From assembly GCA_026413225.1 (NCBI GenBank), contig CM048553.1, forward strand, positions 115,822,690 through 115,886,689: DNA of 64,000 nt. Direction: 5' to 3'. Numbering within the stretch: the stretch's first letter is position 1; every line of letters begins with the position of its first letter. Position numbers and translations under genes: made by a program. Positions 51,847 to 64,000 of the stretch are shown here, piece after piece. The notes under the pieces are model-generated. The model had not been told where the DNA came from, did no database searches, and was given only the letters and a program-made list of their open reading frames with translations. This DNA is from Otis tarda (Eukaryota > Chordata > Aves > Otidiformes > Otididae).

Positions 51847-53179
51847 ATAGAACCACAGAATAGTTTCAGTTGGAAGGGACCTTTAAAGGTCGTCTAGTCC
51901 AACCCCCATGCAAGGGGCAGGGACATCTTCAACCAGATCAGGTTGCTCAGAGCCCTATCCAACCTGGCCTTGAATGTTTCCAAGGATGAGGCATCTACCA
52001 CCTCTCTGGGCAACCTGTTCCAGCATTTCACCACCCTCATCATCAAAAAGTTCTTCCTTATGTCTAGCCTAAACCTACCCTCTTTTAGTTTAAAACCATT
52101 ATGTCTTGTCCTATTGCAACAGACCCTGCTAAAAAATTTGTCCCCATCTTTCTTATGAGCCCCCTTTAAGTACTGAAAGGCCGCTATAATGTCTCCTCAG
52201 AGCCTTCTCTTCTGCAGGCGGAACAGCCCCAACTCTCTCAGCCTGTCCTTATAGTTGAGATGCTCCAGCCCTCTGATTGTTTTTGTGGCCCTCCTCTGGA
52301 CCTGCTCCAACTGGTCCCTACCTTTCTTGTGTTGGGGGCTCCAGAACTGGATGCAGTACTCCAGGTGGGGTCTCACGATAGCAGAGCGGAGGGGCACAAT
52401 CACCTCCCTTGGCCTGCTGGCCATGCTTCTTTTGGTGCAGCCCAAGATGTGGTTGACTTTCTGGGCTGCAAGCACACATTGCTGGTTCATGTTGAGCTTC
52501 TCATCCACCGGTACCCCAAAATCCTTCTCAGCAGGGCTACTCTCAAGCCCTTCATCCACCAGCCTGTGTTGATACCAGGCGTTACCCTGCCCCATGTGCA
52601 GGACATTGCACTTGGCCTTGTTGAACTTGATGAGGTTTGCATGGGCCCACCTCTCCAGCCTGTCCAGGTCCCTCTGGATGGCACCCCTTCCCTCCAGCCT
52701 GTCAACCGCACCACACAGCGTGATGTCATCAGGGAACTTGCTGAGGGGCTGACGGTGCACTCTATCCCACTGCCCATGTCACCAACAAAGATGTAGAACA
52801 GGGCCAATCCCAATACCAACTCCTGAGGAACACCACTCATCACTGGTCTCCACTTGGACATCAAGCCATTGACCGCAACTCTCTGAGTGTGACCATCCCG
52901 TGAATTCCTTATGAATGGTCCATCCATCAAACCCATGTCTCTCCAGTTTAGAGAGAAGGATGTCATGCAGGACAGTGTCAAATGCTTTGCACAAGTTTGG
53001 GTAGATAATGTCAGTTGCTCTTCCCTTATCCACCATTGCTGTAACACTGTTGCAGAAAGTCACTGAATTTGTCAGGCACGATTTGCCCTTAGAGAAGCCA
53101 TGTTGCCCGTCACCAATCACCTCCTTATTTTCGATATGCCTCAGCATGTTTTCCGGGAGGATTTGCTCCATGATCTTTT
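51847..53179 (-). mobile_element. CR1 LINE, 5'-truncated, dead (about 1.33 kb)
   Basis: Read on the minus strand, this is the 3' part of a chicken-repeat-1 non-LTR retrotransposon: the reverse-transcriptase half of ORF2 and the 3' end. Visible pieces are [11 protein letters not shown] (RT motif A region), a [11 protein letters not shown] segment where functional copies have PQGSVLG, a degraded catalytic box reading FPDD instead of [17 protein letters not shown], and [11 protein letters not shown] near the C-terminus. These lie in three different frames (about 53171-52900, 52880-52770, 52760-52197), so there are at least two frameshifts and the copy cannot encode enzyme. The CR1 3' end is at the left, at the GGAAGGGACCTTTAAAGGTC hallmark. 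The 5' end stops abruptly near 53179, typical of incomplete reverse transcription. Confidence 0.95.
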
Positions 53180-56100
53180 GTCATTTTGAAATTCTGCTGC
53201 CGTTGTTGGCAGCATCGTTGCTTTGGTCCTTGTCACTGCAGTTGCCTTATCTTGGTAGCAGAAGCCAACTAGGAAAAGCTGCACCATGTTCTGTAGAATT
53301 ATCTTTTCAGCCTGTTACTCCTCTTCCATGATCCAGATGACCATGACATCTGAAGGTACACAATACTGCACAGTGATATCCATCTGCTAGAAAATTCCAG
53401 TTGCATAGGCACAGCTTATCTGTATTAATAAAATTTATATTTACAGCATTAATCAAGATTCTTTGAAGTATCCCAACAGCAGTTCAAAACTGGAACTGGC
53501 AAAAGAAATGGATGTCAAAAAAGCAATTATTAGAGTGTTAGTTTGAGTCAAAGTTTCAAACTCCTGTCTTCAGGGACTATCCTGCACTGTGAAAAAAAAC
53601 CCAGTGCAAATGTGGAGGATAGAGATGTGTGGTGGAACGTCATACCATAGGGCATCTTCCCAGACTACAGAGTAGCAGATTTGAAAAAACTGCATTAGTG
53701 ATGAGACTACTGTAAGCTGTTGTTGTAAAGTGATACAGACGTATTTGGGTTTGATATTGCTAAATTGGTGTGCTCAGAGTAAACTGGTTCATTTTATGTA
53801 CAGTCAGTTACAGACGCAGGCTTAGAAAGGTGTATGTGAAGCATTTCTTCAGTTGATCTTACTTGCTATTCTTTGTTCAAACCTGTACCACAAAGTATTT
53901 TTAAAGTACTGAGAAAGACTGTTTTATTGACTGCCATGACTCTCCTCTAGTTCATTCTTGTCTAAAAACTGGGCAAAGCCCTGTAAATACACAGAAGTAT
54001 AGAATTAAGATTGACAATAACCTCAAAACAACTTAGTGAGACTGTTGAAGCAGTTAGACTGGTTTTACACCAAAAAGTATTGTTACAAGGAAAAATCCCA
54101 TTGACCAGAATTATGACAGTGTTTAGTACAAAATAATGTACATTATCCCAGCTATATGAAGTCATTACAGCGTACAGTGCCAATACATGTTAAGAATGCT
54201 TTGCACAATCTTAGCAAAAATTTGAACACTGCCAGTGTCAACTGAAGGACAGCAGGAATTTTATTCATGTCATACTGGGTCTGGAAAAAACTCCTAATGC
54301 AAAATATTGAATATGATATCAATGAAAGATTTTGTTTGTTTCAAACTAAAAGGAAATGAAAAAATAATAATCCTGTTACCATGAGAGTCTCCACCCAGGT
54401 ACTGATTCATCTAAATCCAAACTAGGAAAAAAAAAATTAAAGAAAATTTACTTTAAAAAATAAAATGAAACAAACCCATTTTCTCTGTTTATGTTACATG
54501 GAATAATTGATGGAAGAATCAGAAATATAATTCTGGCCAGCCAACACATTCATCTATCTACATAAGCATCATAGTTTTATAGATCTCTAACCATCTAACA
54601 ACCACTTCTGTTATTTTTCATTTGTGGAGAAGTGTACAGAAAAGACGTGGGGATATCTCCTTAGAGGAGATATCTCCTCAGAGGCTTGCATAAAGGAGTC
54701 TGCACTTGGTTTGCATTGTTGCCTTTATGGCCAAGTTTTTTCAGCTGATAATTCTCTGTTATAAAAGCTTTAAGTTTCCATGAGTGTTAAATCAAGCACT
54801 GTGTAGTCAAATAAAAAAAAAATCAGAAATTTTAGACCTCCTAACAATTAGACACTGGGATAACAGTTTGCTTTGGCTCACTGAAGAAACCTGCTGTTAG
54901 GATGAACTGGCTGATAAAATCCACAAGTCACTGGAAAAAAGAAGCACTGAATATGTTGATGTTATAATAAATGGTCACATTTGGACTCCGCTTCCCCTTG
55001 GTGAAGCCCAAGGAGCATTTGCTGCTAGAAGTGAGTCCCTTGATTTTGATTGTCTTCAAATTTGTCCCAGTAAGGGAATCTGGCATTCCTCTGGCTGCCA
55101 CTGTGGGGGATGAACAGTGTGCCCTCTCCTGTATTGTGCTTTACCTGCCCATCTGCTCCTTCCCTTGCCTTGGTCCTATATATCTAAGATTTATCCTAAT
55201 TCACTTGAATTCAGCTTCAGGTTAATTTCCATTGAAGTCCATTGACGTTATGTCTTAGATTCTGAACAAATGTTGCACGGGGAACTGGCTACTACATTAT
55301 TAAACAAATGCAGCCAAGGTGATTAGACCTTGACAACTAGCCAGTGTTGGTTCTTGTTTTAAAGATTCCTGTAGGTGTTTTTTTTTTAATCAATCTAAAA
55401 GCGATGTATTGCTAGATGATAGGATGCATAAGTAATCCGTTTGTTTACAGAGGAAGATACAGAAAGTCTCATATTTGTTATTCAGTGCACCAGCCACTTA
55501 CATGTGTGTGTGAATTGCATACTGTACTCCTGAAAAAAAAAAAAAAGCACAATATGAGGCAATTTTCAAAGACTAACAATGCTGACAGTATGTGTCCTTT
55601 TAACTGAAGACTCTTTTTCTTCAGATCTCTTCAGTAAGAGGATAACTTCTTTAAAATAACAAAGTTAATGTAGCTAGTACTGAAATGATAAATAAAAGAT
55701 TTTACTCCCTACAGGAGGCTATTTTTTCAACTGATAAAAGGGGAGAGATGTGTGACAGAATAATGGGATTAATTTTAAAAACATGCTCAGCTTTGGACAT
55801 TATGTCCAAAGGCAATGACATGATTACTGTTGCCTTTAAAGAAAATACAGGAGTTTAATTTTAGGGAAAACACTGGAAATACTAAGACAGTAGGCATTTG
55901 TTTGTCTTTGAGGACTTAACAGATAGTTTAGCTACCTTTCAAATTGACGGCTGACATGCCAAAGGGTACATTTTAAATAAGTTGTCTGGATTTCAGAATC
56001 TCATCTGGCTTTATTGGAAATGATACTGGTGATGTCTTTGGTAACAAGTCGAAGTTTTCTTGAGCCAATTGTTTTGGGTACCACCAGCTTTGCCTGTCAG

Positions 56101-59100
56101 ACCAAATGGGCAGAGGACACTCACACAACTCTACTGTACCGATTAAACAGGAGAAGTTATTCACATTTCCAAGGATTTTCTTTGAAACTGAGATCCTGAT
56201 CACCTTGAAATTAGTTTATTTTCAAACAGTGTAAAAGAGTATTTTGTCACATGAACACACGCTGTCTTCAAAGAAGCGTTTATATGTTCATGCACTGAAG
56301 CAGGGTAAAGATATTATAAGAACCCGTTTTGAATTTCCTGACCTTTACAGAACTGAAGTTTCAACTTTAATCAGTGCTAACACAGTTTCTCTTCCCCCCA
56401 CCTCCCCTTTCCACAATACAATAAGATTTTATTTGAATGTTGTAGTGTGGGTTGTAAAGACCCAGCGAATTGAAGTGGCAGCTCTCCAGGATCTGACTGT
56501 GCTAAGGGAAGAGATAAATTATCTTCCTTGAAGGAACGAGCAATTGCTTCGTGTTTAAAACCTCTCTTCTATTAGGAATGAAAAACAAACACTTGGATTC
56601 CGCACTGTGACCTCCCTACAGTGTGCATGAGGAGAACCACATACATGTCAACTAAAGCAGGTCTTCACGTAGGGCAGGCTTTGAAACGATTTCAAGAGAC
56701 AGTGGGGGCTTTGTCAGCTCAAAAAAAAATTTTTGAAAGACATTTTGGGGACAGGTGTATTATTATGCATTACGGCAACTGAACTGTTCCAATTTTTGTT
56801 ATTTTAAGCAAAAGAAGTATTAGGAACATTTTAGATTAATATTAACATAACTTCTAGCTCTGAAACAGAGGACACTTATAACGTTTTAAAAATGAATGAA
56901 GTATACTCTGAGAAGCATTCTTATTATACCAGAAATACAGTTTTATACCAGACATATTGTTACTCTACAGGATTTGTCTGTCTCTCTATATGTAATAACA
57001 GAGTTTTAGCATTAACAAACAGAAACCTAAGTAATATAAGCACATCTGCTTAAAACATTAGCTACAATACTAACAGTCCTCGTCATTGTTAAATTTTGAA
57101 TCTTCATTGCCAAATACACGAGACAAAATAAATAATTTTATGTGACTGCAGAAACCTTTCTCCCCCAGATTCCTTTCTTTTCCCCTCCAAGACTTTTTCA
57201 TGCTATTTTAGTGGTAGCGTAACATGTTAACTTCTTTATGCTGCAGTTTGCTGATAGGAAGTTTTATTGTATATGTTAATATAGGAAAGCTGCAAGAAAG
57301 TTGCTTGATCTTCTTCCAAGTTTTATATACCAATTTTAAGCAGCAATAGTCTCATTCACTAATTGCTATTTATTTCTTACATGCTGCTATATTTTTCCTT
57401 TTCTTATTTTCTCTCTCCACCACAGCTGAGTCTCTTTAATTGCGGCACAATTTTTCATTCTGCTCAGTTCAGTTTTATTTCCCTCCTTCCTCCAACTTTA
57501 ATAATATTTGCACAGAAAAGCACTGAGCGCTGTGTTATTTTTGGCTTTTGATAAAAGTAGGCAATCTATTCTAGCTTTGTGTTAAATCTAAGGTTAAGTA
57601 GCATTATGAGTAAGGTGTGGACCGAAACTGCAAAAGCTGCTTAGCTAAAATGTTTTTTCAAGAGGTCTTCTTCACATTTGAGCAATAATTCTCAGTGATG
57701 CAAAGCTGAGATCTCATTGATAAAGAAAAAAATCAATTATTGTTTCTGTTAACAGGTTAAAAAATAAAGAGAAGGGCCAAATATCTTTTTTTTTTCCCTG
57801 CTTCCAAAGATGGTATCCTCTTGTTCAATATGCTTTAAACATGAAACAGCCATAGTGTCCTATTCCCACATATTCTTCTCATACCTTCTCTCCTCTCCAA
57901 GTTGCTCTTCTGCTTTGAGCCTCCAGCCTATCCTTCAACTTTGCCTCTTAGGTCAAGAAATTGAAATAGTAATGAAGTTTTTGCTTCTGTTGCCCAGACT
58001 CATGGTCTCTTCAGGTATCCTGGAGGCTTTTCTAGAACGGCTTAATGCTTCAAGGGAAAAGAACAAGCTTCCTTGTAGTTCTAGTGTTACCATACTGAAC
58101 TTTAATTAGTCTGTGTTTTCTTCAAGGAAAGAAGCCTTCTCTCACTTCATGCTTCTCAGTGTGTGTCTATGTGTTCATATGACATCTAGTAAAATAGGGT
58201 CTTAATTCTAGTCCAAATCTAAAAACGGGTCATAAAATAATCAGAAGAAGCTCATATTCATTAAATGCCCTGTGTTCATTCCCTCTCATCACTTACTTTT
58301 TTCTCTGCATAGTTTTTTCTCCATCTTTCTCTATTTCTACACTGTATTCATAACGCAGTGAAATGTCAAAGCATTTAAACCAGAATAACTCAGTATTAGA
58401 TAAACCAAGTACTACAGTTGTGGGCTGCTTTTTCCCCCTCCTGCTCTTCTTTACATCCAAAAGATATTAATGATGGTAATAAGAAGCTATTGAAAATTTC
58501 TGTGGAAGTTGGAACATAAGTGCAACTTAATAATGAGCTTCTTAGCAAAATCTCTTTTGACGTGTGTATATTATTACATTGCTTACCAGGCCCTTGCTGA
58601 GTGCAGGGCGTTTTTGTTCTGAACACTGTGTAAACAAAGAAGAAAAATAATTCCTGAGCTAATGAGGCTAGTTTTAGACTTAGCAGAGGGAGTGAATGTA
58701 GGAAGTTATTCTTCAAGAGGGATTGTGTACACTTCATCCTTGAGAGTATCTCTAGCCTGATAAGATGTGACTTATGAGAATGCTACTACAGGAGATGTTA
58801 TAGCTGAATGAACCCGTTAAGACAACCGAGAAAGGAGGCTCTGTGGATTGAGTAGATGAGGTCTTGTGTGTTCTTAAATTTAAAAAACCTGAAATATCTG
58901 AAAAGTTAGAGAAAAATACAAGACTTAAGACTTTTCAGCAATCCACTGTTACACAGTACTTGAAACTTAATAAACATTGACTTTTGCTGTTAAAGTTCTG
59001 ATAAGTACTTACATTATAGTTATTGTTGGAATACTTTGCTGAGTTTTTAATAAAAATAGACAACTTCGAACTACCAAGGAAAGTTTTATTAAAAAAAAAA

Positions 59101-62100
59101 GTTGCACATAAATCCATATTAAAAGCTTTCAGTAGCTAACTGAATAAATACAGCAGAACACTCATAAAGAAGCTTGAAAACCTCTCCTACAGTTTTGTAT
59201 GACTTTGTTGTAACATTTATGTCAAATAAGCCACTTTAATTTCAATCCTTTAAGATTCTCTAACAAACCTGTTAGATCTTCAGTTCCTCTTCCATCTTCA
59301 CTCCACATACCTGCTACTTACTGCAAGTATAAAAGATTTTTAAATTTCTACTTCGTCTGTTCACAACGCTGGAATAGAGGACAGGATTGCATCATAGGGA
59401 AGAAATAACTTATATAGTGACAAAACAATTAAGTTCAGTCTCACAATCTGACTGAAATTTACCTTCTTCTAATTGAGAAGGCAACAGTAAATATTAGCAC
59501 CTTCCAAGCACTACAGTCTCTCTTTGAAGCATTCTTCCCATCTCATCACCTTGTCAGGGATTTTTGTTGGTGTGTATGCAGCAAACATAAGAAGTATTTA
59601 AACTGGGGCTATGGTGTGGAATACATGGTCTGAAGGAGATAGATGTGGAGCCTAGATTTTTTTTGTCAATTTGTGTTACTTTTTAAAGCTATAAAGGCAA
59701 TTAAGTCACAGGATTTTTCTTTAAAAAGTAAACCAATGTTGCCTCTGTACAAGCACACAGTCTCAAATCTCTTCTAGACAGGTACTTTTCTGTTATCCAG
59801 TATGACTTTACAAAAAAAACCAAAAAAATAGGCGTAAACAGCAAACATTGGATCAAAAATAGACATTCTTTCCTTCTAAGATTAAGACAGGATGAACAGC
59901 AAAATTATTATTCTTTCCACTTCCAGTATCCTTTCATATGGTCCATAGTGTGATCAGAAGAATTCCTTTCTCTTCAAGTTTCACAACTCTGATGTTTTTC
60001 AATTCAGAAATTAATTTCTAAACTCAACAGCAGTAAGAGTTCCTTTCAAAAACATTAAATCCAGACATTTTTATTGACTTGTGGATTCTTTAATGTTTGA
60101 ACTGAATAACAATTCAGTCCTAGATGACTTATTTGCAGAGTCTTTTATCACCATTGCTTCAATGGCTATTTTGCTATTCCGGCTGCTGCAGATGTGTCAT
60201 AGACTTCTTTGGACTGTCTATCCAGTTCCATGCTGTCCAACCATTGCCAAAACCATCTTCAAATTTTCCACTAATAAAACCACAGTATAGCAAAATTGCC
60301 ACATTTATAGTGTTACTAGAAATAATAGTCCCTTAAGACTTAATATACTAGAAGGGCAAATAAAATAATGGCCCTCAAGATGGCTGAAGCTGTGAAACTC
60401 CGCTTTAAAGACTATTTTTTCTTTTCATTGCTTTTACTCTCAGGCTTCACCATAACTTCATCTTATACTGAAGAAAACATAAATTGCTCAACAACAAAGT
60501 AAAATTAAGGAGAATTTCTAACTCCTGAAAGAGATTAAAGTATACTCAATCTCAAGAACATTTGTTAGGAAGCCTGTTTTACTCACGTCTTTTGCATCCT
60601 TCCACCCACAGAAGCAACTGTAAAAACTGAATTTTGTATTAGTCTGAGAAAACTACAAAAAAAAAAAAAACCAAAAAAACCCCCAACTCTGTTAGTGTTT
60701 GGAGATCAGGTAGGTGTGCATAATAACTTTTTCTATCTCTTTTTACAGTGCATTTATATGGCGACATCCCCTGAATTGCACTAATATTACATAAAGGAAA
60801 GAGACTTGAGAAGGTCTGTAATTTGTTCTCAGTGGGAAACATATGATGTACGATCTCTAGGGAAAATAGCTGAGGGAATGAAAGAGCTGTTTCTTTCATT
60901 AAGTAGCCCCAGCCTCAACCAAAGAGGGGAGCATGGCTCCTCTACCAAATAATCTGCTTCTGTGGACTACTCAGTGATGTTGCACGCTGCATGCAGCTCT
61001 GAATCAGCAGTGATACTGCTATTGTATCACACCTCCATGAGACATCTCCACCATGAAGGTCTTTGCATCTGCATTCTGATACACCCACCTGTATTGTTTG
61101 TATTGTTTCAAAACACAACAGCAGGTAGCTCTCAGAAAAATGTTGATGCAGTTCCCACAAAACATGAAAAGAATGAGTTTGAACTTTATAGACTGCATAC
61201 AAACTAGCCTAGGTTTCTTTTAAGTATCTTTTAAGTACAGAAAATCCAAGCATGTTGTTATGATTGCAGGACAAACTGTCCTTTAGATCCTGCTAGGTTA
61301 TTTATTAAGTGACAGGCTTAGTTTCCTTTACCTTCACAAAAGGTGAAGCCTTACAGACCTGTAGCTCTGTATTCTCAGCCGTTGTTAGCATTATGGACCA
61401 AGTGATATCTGGCTAAAGCAAAACCCTTCCTACCAAAGAGTCTATGGTCAGCATACTGGGTAAAAATAACTCAAATTGAGGTATTTATTCATTCATCCGA
61501 AGAACACAGAAAAGCAGAAAAAAGACAAAAGATTAGGTATATACCCTTATTTCCTCTTAACTACATCTTAATCTTTACTTTCAATGTTTGGTAAGTCAAC
61601 TTTCACTCAGTTTTGGTCTGGGAAAACTAAACTAAGCTTCTGCAATGTGCTTTATTGAGCTAATGGTAACTTAGCAGTGATACAGTCTCACCCTTGGGTC
61701 AAGAGGATTAAACTGAGCAATACTTATAGCTGTTCATCGTACTGTTTCATCCAGTTAGTGGATGTGCATTTGGCTGCCACTAAATCTTAGAAAAAGTAGG
61801 AAGTATGTTAAGCTTCTCAAGTAGCAATAGTACAGAAGAACATCTGAAGCCACTCCTAGAGACCCCAAGGCTGAGTTTTAAATGATTGCAAATTGTCATT
61901 GGAATTCCACTGCACAGAATCAGTCCTGTACAGCCTTTTTCTCATTTAAATACTGTGAAATCTAAATATATTGTGCAAAGGGGAGGGGGAAAAAAAAAAG
62001 AGCATTGAAATCTTGGTATACGTATTTGGTGTGCAGGAAAACTGCAATGTTTTGAATGAAACTGGGGTATTAATATGGTGAACTGAGTGCAGTTCTAGGT

Positions 62101-62663
62101 GTTACATTTCAGGAATGATGTGGACTAGTAAAAAGTAGTAGCATGAGCAAAATCTACAATTTTGAAAATCTAACTTTCCAGGGAAGACTGCAAAATCACA
62201 AGATGTTTTCTGTAAGGAAAAGAGACAGGGCAAGAATGGGATTACAAGCTTCAAATATGTAAAGAGTTTCTTGAAGAGGAAGGAAGTGGCTTGTTCTCTA
62301 TGTCCATGGAGAGCAAAGTAGCATAGGAAAAGAGGGAATGTGCAAGGAATTGAATTGTGCTCAGGCCTCCCAGGTCTCCATGTCTTATAGCAAGGGCTGC
62401 CTAGATAAGCTGGATGTGTGGGACTATATGTGGGATACCTCGGTGGTATTAAGAAAGTTGGTTACTGTGAAGCTGCTGTTTGTCATCTTTGAATTTGTGA
62501 CCCACCAGCGTTCCCACTTACAGGTGCAATGAGTCCTTCACTATCTCACAACTTGACAATCAAAGCTGAGGCACAATGATTGCTATCCATTAAGTTGTCT
62601 AACACACAGTATGTTAAAATCTAAGAATTTCACCACTTAGACTCTTTTAATTACTTTAAGTTG

Positions 62664-62735
62664 ACATGATGCTATTTATGAATATTAACATGATGCTACT
62701 TATGAATGTTAACATGCTGCTACTTATGAGTACTT
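62664..62735. repeat. 24-bp tandem repeat, three copies
   Basis: Three head-to-tail 24-base units of the type ACATGATGCTACTTATGAAT plus GTTA, at 62664-62687, 62688-62711 and 62712-62735. Units 1 and 2 differ at two positions; unit 3 is more diverged at its end. A small minisatellite in AT-rich DNA, possibly length-variable. Confidence 0.9.
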
Positions 62736-63455
62736 GCATTACAATAAAATTTGCAGTAAATTTATTACCAGATCAGTGTTTGCTTGGGTTTTTATTTCTG
62801 GAACTGGTTTCTTGACCTCTTTTGGTTCACAGCTGAGGGTCGACAGCAGCCAGATTTTCCTGTTCTCTCATCTTTCTCTCCCAGCTTCCCAAACATGAGT
62901 CAGTCTGGTCTAGAGCTGTACCTGAAGCAGTAGACTGAAAGGCAGGGTAGATGAGCACTCTGCTAATTTGCCTCTCCGGTTGCCAAGCCAAAGCACACTC
63001 ACAACTTCCCAGCTTGGAGTACAGCCAAAATAAATCTGTGACTACACTTACCCGAGCAGATACAGACTTCAACATTTAATTCCTTTTTATGAACATCATT
63101 CTGCAAACTCTTTCCTCTTTCAGCCTAAGACGCCTCTGTCTTTATACATGGCTTAGCATCAGTGTTGCCAAAGGCAATGGGAAACAGCAGCCATTTTGAA
63201 AGAGAAAAATTCTTTGTATTTCACTGTGAAAAAAAAATGGACTGGCTTCTAAAAAAGTAAGTTTTGGCTCTGTATTTTATTGTTAGTTCAAAGGCTACCC
63301 GTGTGCCTACTGTACCTGTGCCTCTGTTCTGAGCAGAGGCAAGGAGGGCGGGCTAAGGAGGGGTGCATGTGCATTTCAATAGAGTTCAGCAGAGGAGAGC
63401 AGTGTCGGGGGTACGGTCCTGCAGAGGAGGGCAGGGGGTCCCGAGGAAGCCCAGC

Positions 63456-63668
63456 ATGGATACCTCAGCCACGCGGGCTTCTGTGACACCAGAAAGAGAA
63501 AGAAAAAGATACTTTCATGTGCCCTTGAGAAGCATTCCTTTTACTAAACATTCCTCTGAAGACGAGGATCCAGACGAATGCCTGAGTCGTAACCTGAGGT
63601 TATTGCATGATTTCACTGGGCACCAGAGATCAGAGATGAGGTTGATTGTGTTCCTCCACTGTCCATAG
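63456..63668 (+). CDS. Unassigned 70-codon ORF with GC-box-rich upstream patch
   Basis: Begins MDTSATRASV and ends with TAG at 63666. The start context is optimal (A at -3, G at +4). Composition is protein-like: a basic stretch PERERKRYF, then an acidic SSEDEDPDE segment at residues 33-41; no signal peptide, membrane segment or cysteine pattern. I do not recognise the family. An in-frame ATG at 63363 would extend it by 31 codons, but those look like noise. Upstream lie a GC box (63346-63352) and several CpGs in otherwise CpG-poor DNA. It could be the first exon of a gene running off the right edge, a lncRNA exon, or chance. Possible donors (GAG|GTTATT, GAG|GTTGAT) are poor. Confidence 0.22.
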   Translation: MDTSATRASVTPERERKRYFHVPLRSIPFTKHSSEDEDPDECLSRNLRLLHDFTGHQRSEMRLIVFLHCP

Positions 63669-64000
63669 CCAGTGAATTAACTTTTAACATTTTTAATTTA
63701 TATATATTTTGTACTTTTAAGGTATAGTTTTATTATGTTGTACGTGATGTTTTTGGGCAGAAAAATAAGTGGAGTCAGTCAAACAAATTTTGAGCAGGAT
63801 TTCAAGAATTTGGCAGTTTCAAAATGTGTAAATCGAGGCTCTCTGTCTAGAAAACAACAGAATAACATATTTTATGAGTCAAAATAATTTTTCAATTATA
63901 AGTTTTAGTTAACTAAATAAAATCTTTGAAATAAGGTGATTGTTTGAAATTGATTACATTGTTGACTGAATTGTTTAAATTGAGCTGGATTGTACTGAAT

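Larger units (their letters stand above)
40131..64000. other. Upstream flank of CDH2, largely non-coding
   Basis: After the island there is about 24 kb without any recognised gene. CDH2 is flanked 5' by a gene-poor region in other vertebrates, which fits. The flank contains a secondary CpG-rich shoulder (40.66-40.98 kb), three CR1-type LINE copies, probable remnants of older repeats near 42.5 and 42.9 kb, microsatellites at 43.70 and 47.16 kb, a 24-bp tandem repeat at 62.66 kb, and two short open frames of unknown meaning (45.0 and 63.5 kb). Stretches 40.98-42.5, 43.2-43.7, 43.73-44.9, 45.1-46.1, 46.4-47.15, 47.2-48.0, 49-51.8 and 53.2-62.6 kb show nothing I can name beyond short homopolymers and one short palindrome at 54.67 kb. 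Confidence 0.7.

Noticed and set aside
1..64000. CRISPR arrays, bacterial operons, rRNA/tRNA genes
   Set aside because: Nothing of the kind seen; the window is vertebrate nuclear DNA.

Overview
This is vertebrate genomic DNA, almost certainly from a bird. The evidence is chicken-type CR1 LINEs (including the CR1-specific 3' end and reverse-transcriptase reading frames), low interspersed-repeat density, many A/T homopolymers, and two exons whose translation is N-cadherin with the residues I recall from chicken rather than mammals. It is not identical to my recollection of chicken in exon 2, so another bird is likely; I cannot name the species.

One gene is securely identified: CDH2 (N-cadherin), on the minus strand. 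Its 5' end lies in a large CpG island (about 37.3-40.1 kb). Coding exon 1 (38949-39023) encodes the signal peptide. Intron 1 is about 10.9 kb. Exon 2 (27905-28016) encodes the start of the cadherin prodomain. Everything from 27904 down to base 1 is the beginning of the very long intron 2; exon 3 is not in the window. The window therefore holds only the first 62 codons of CDH2, plus promoter, introns and 5' flank.

Region by region. 1-27.9 kb: intron 2, with almost no recognisable transposons, many poly(A)/poly(T) tracts, several small isolated CpG-rich patches (about 7.9, 8.9 and 27.2 kb), and AT-rich blocks dense in homeodomain/POU/SOX-like motifs that look like enhancer candidates. 28.0-38.9 kb: intron 1, of similar character. 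37.3-40.1 kb: CpG-island promoter and 5' leader, with a two-codon upstream ORF, GC boxes, an inverted CCAAT box and a long polypyrimidine tract. 40.1-64 kb: upstream flank, mostly non-coding, with two minus-strand CR1 copies (46.1 and 51.8-53.2 kb), a much older degraded CR1-like copy (48.0-48.6 kb), possible older DNA-transposon remnants, and two short unassigned open frames (45.0 and 63.5 kb).

Most long open frames in the GC-rich island are by-products of base composition and are not genes. The points most worth a second look are the minimal upstream ORF plus weak start context of CDH2, a strong splice donor on the divergent strand at 40704, the isolated GC-box/CpG patch with an unassigned ORF at the right edge, and the enhancer-like blocks in introns 1 and 2.
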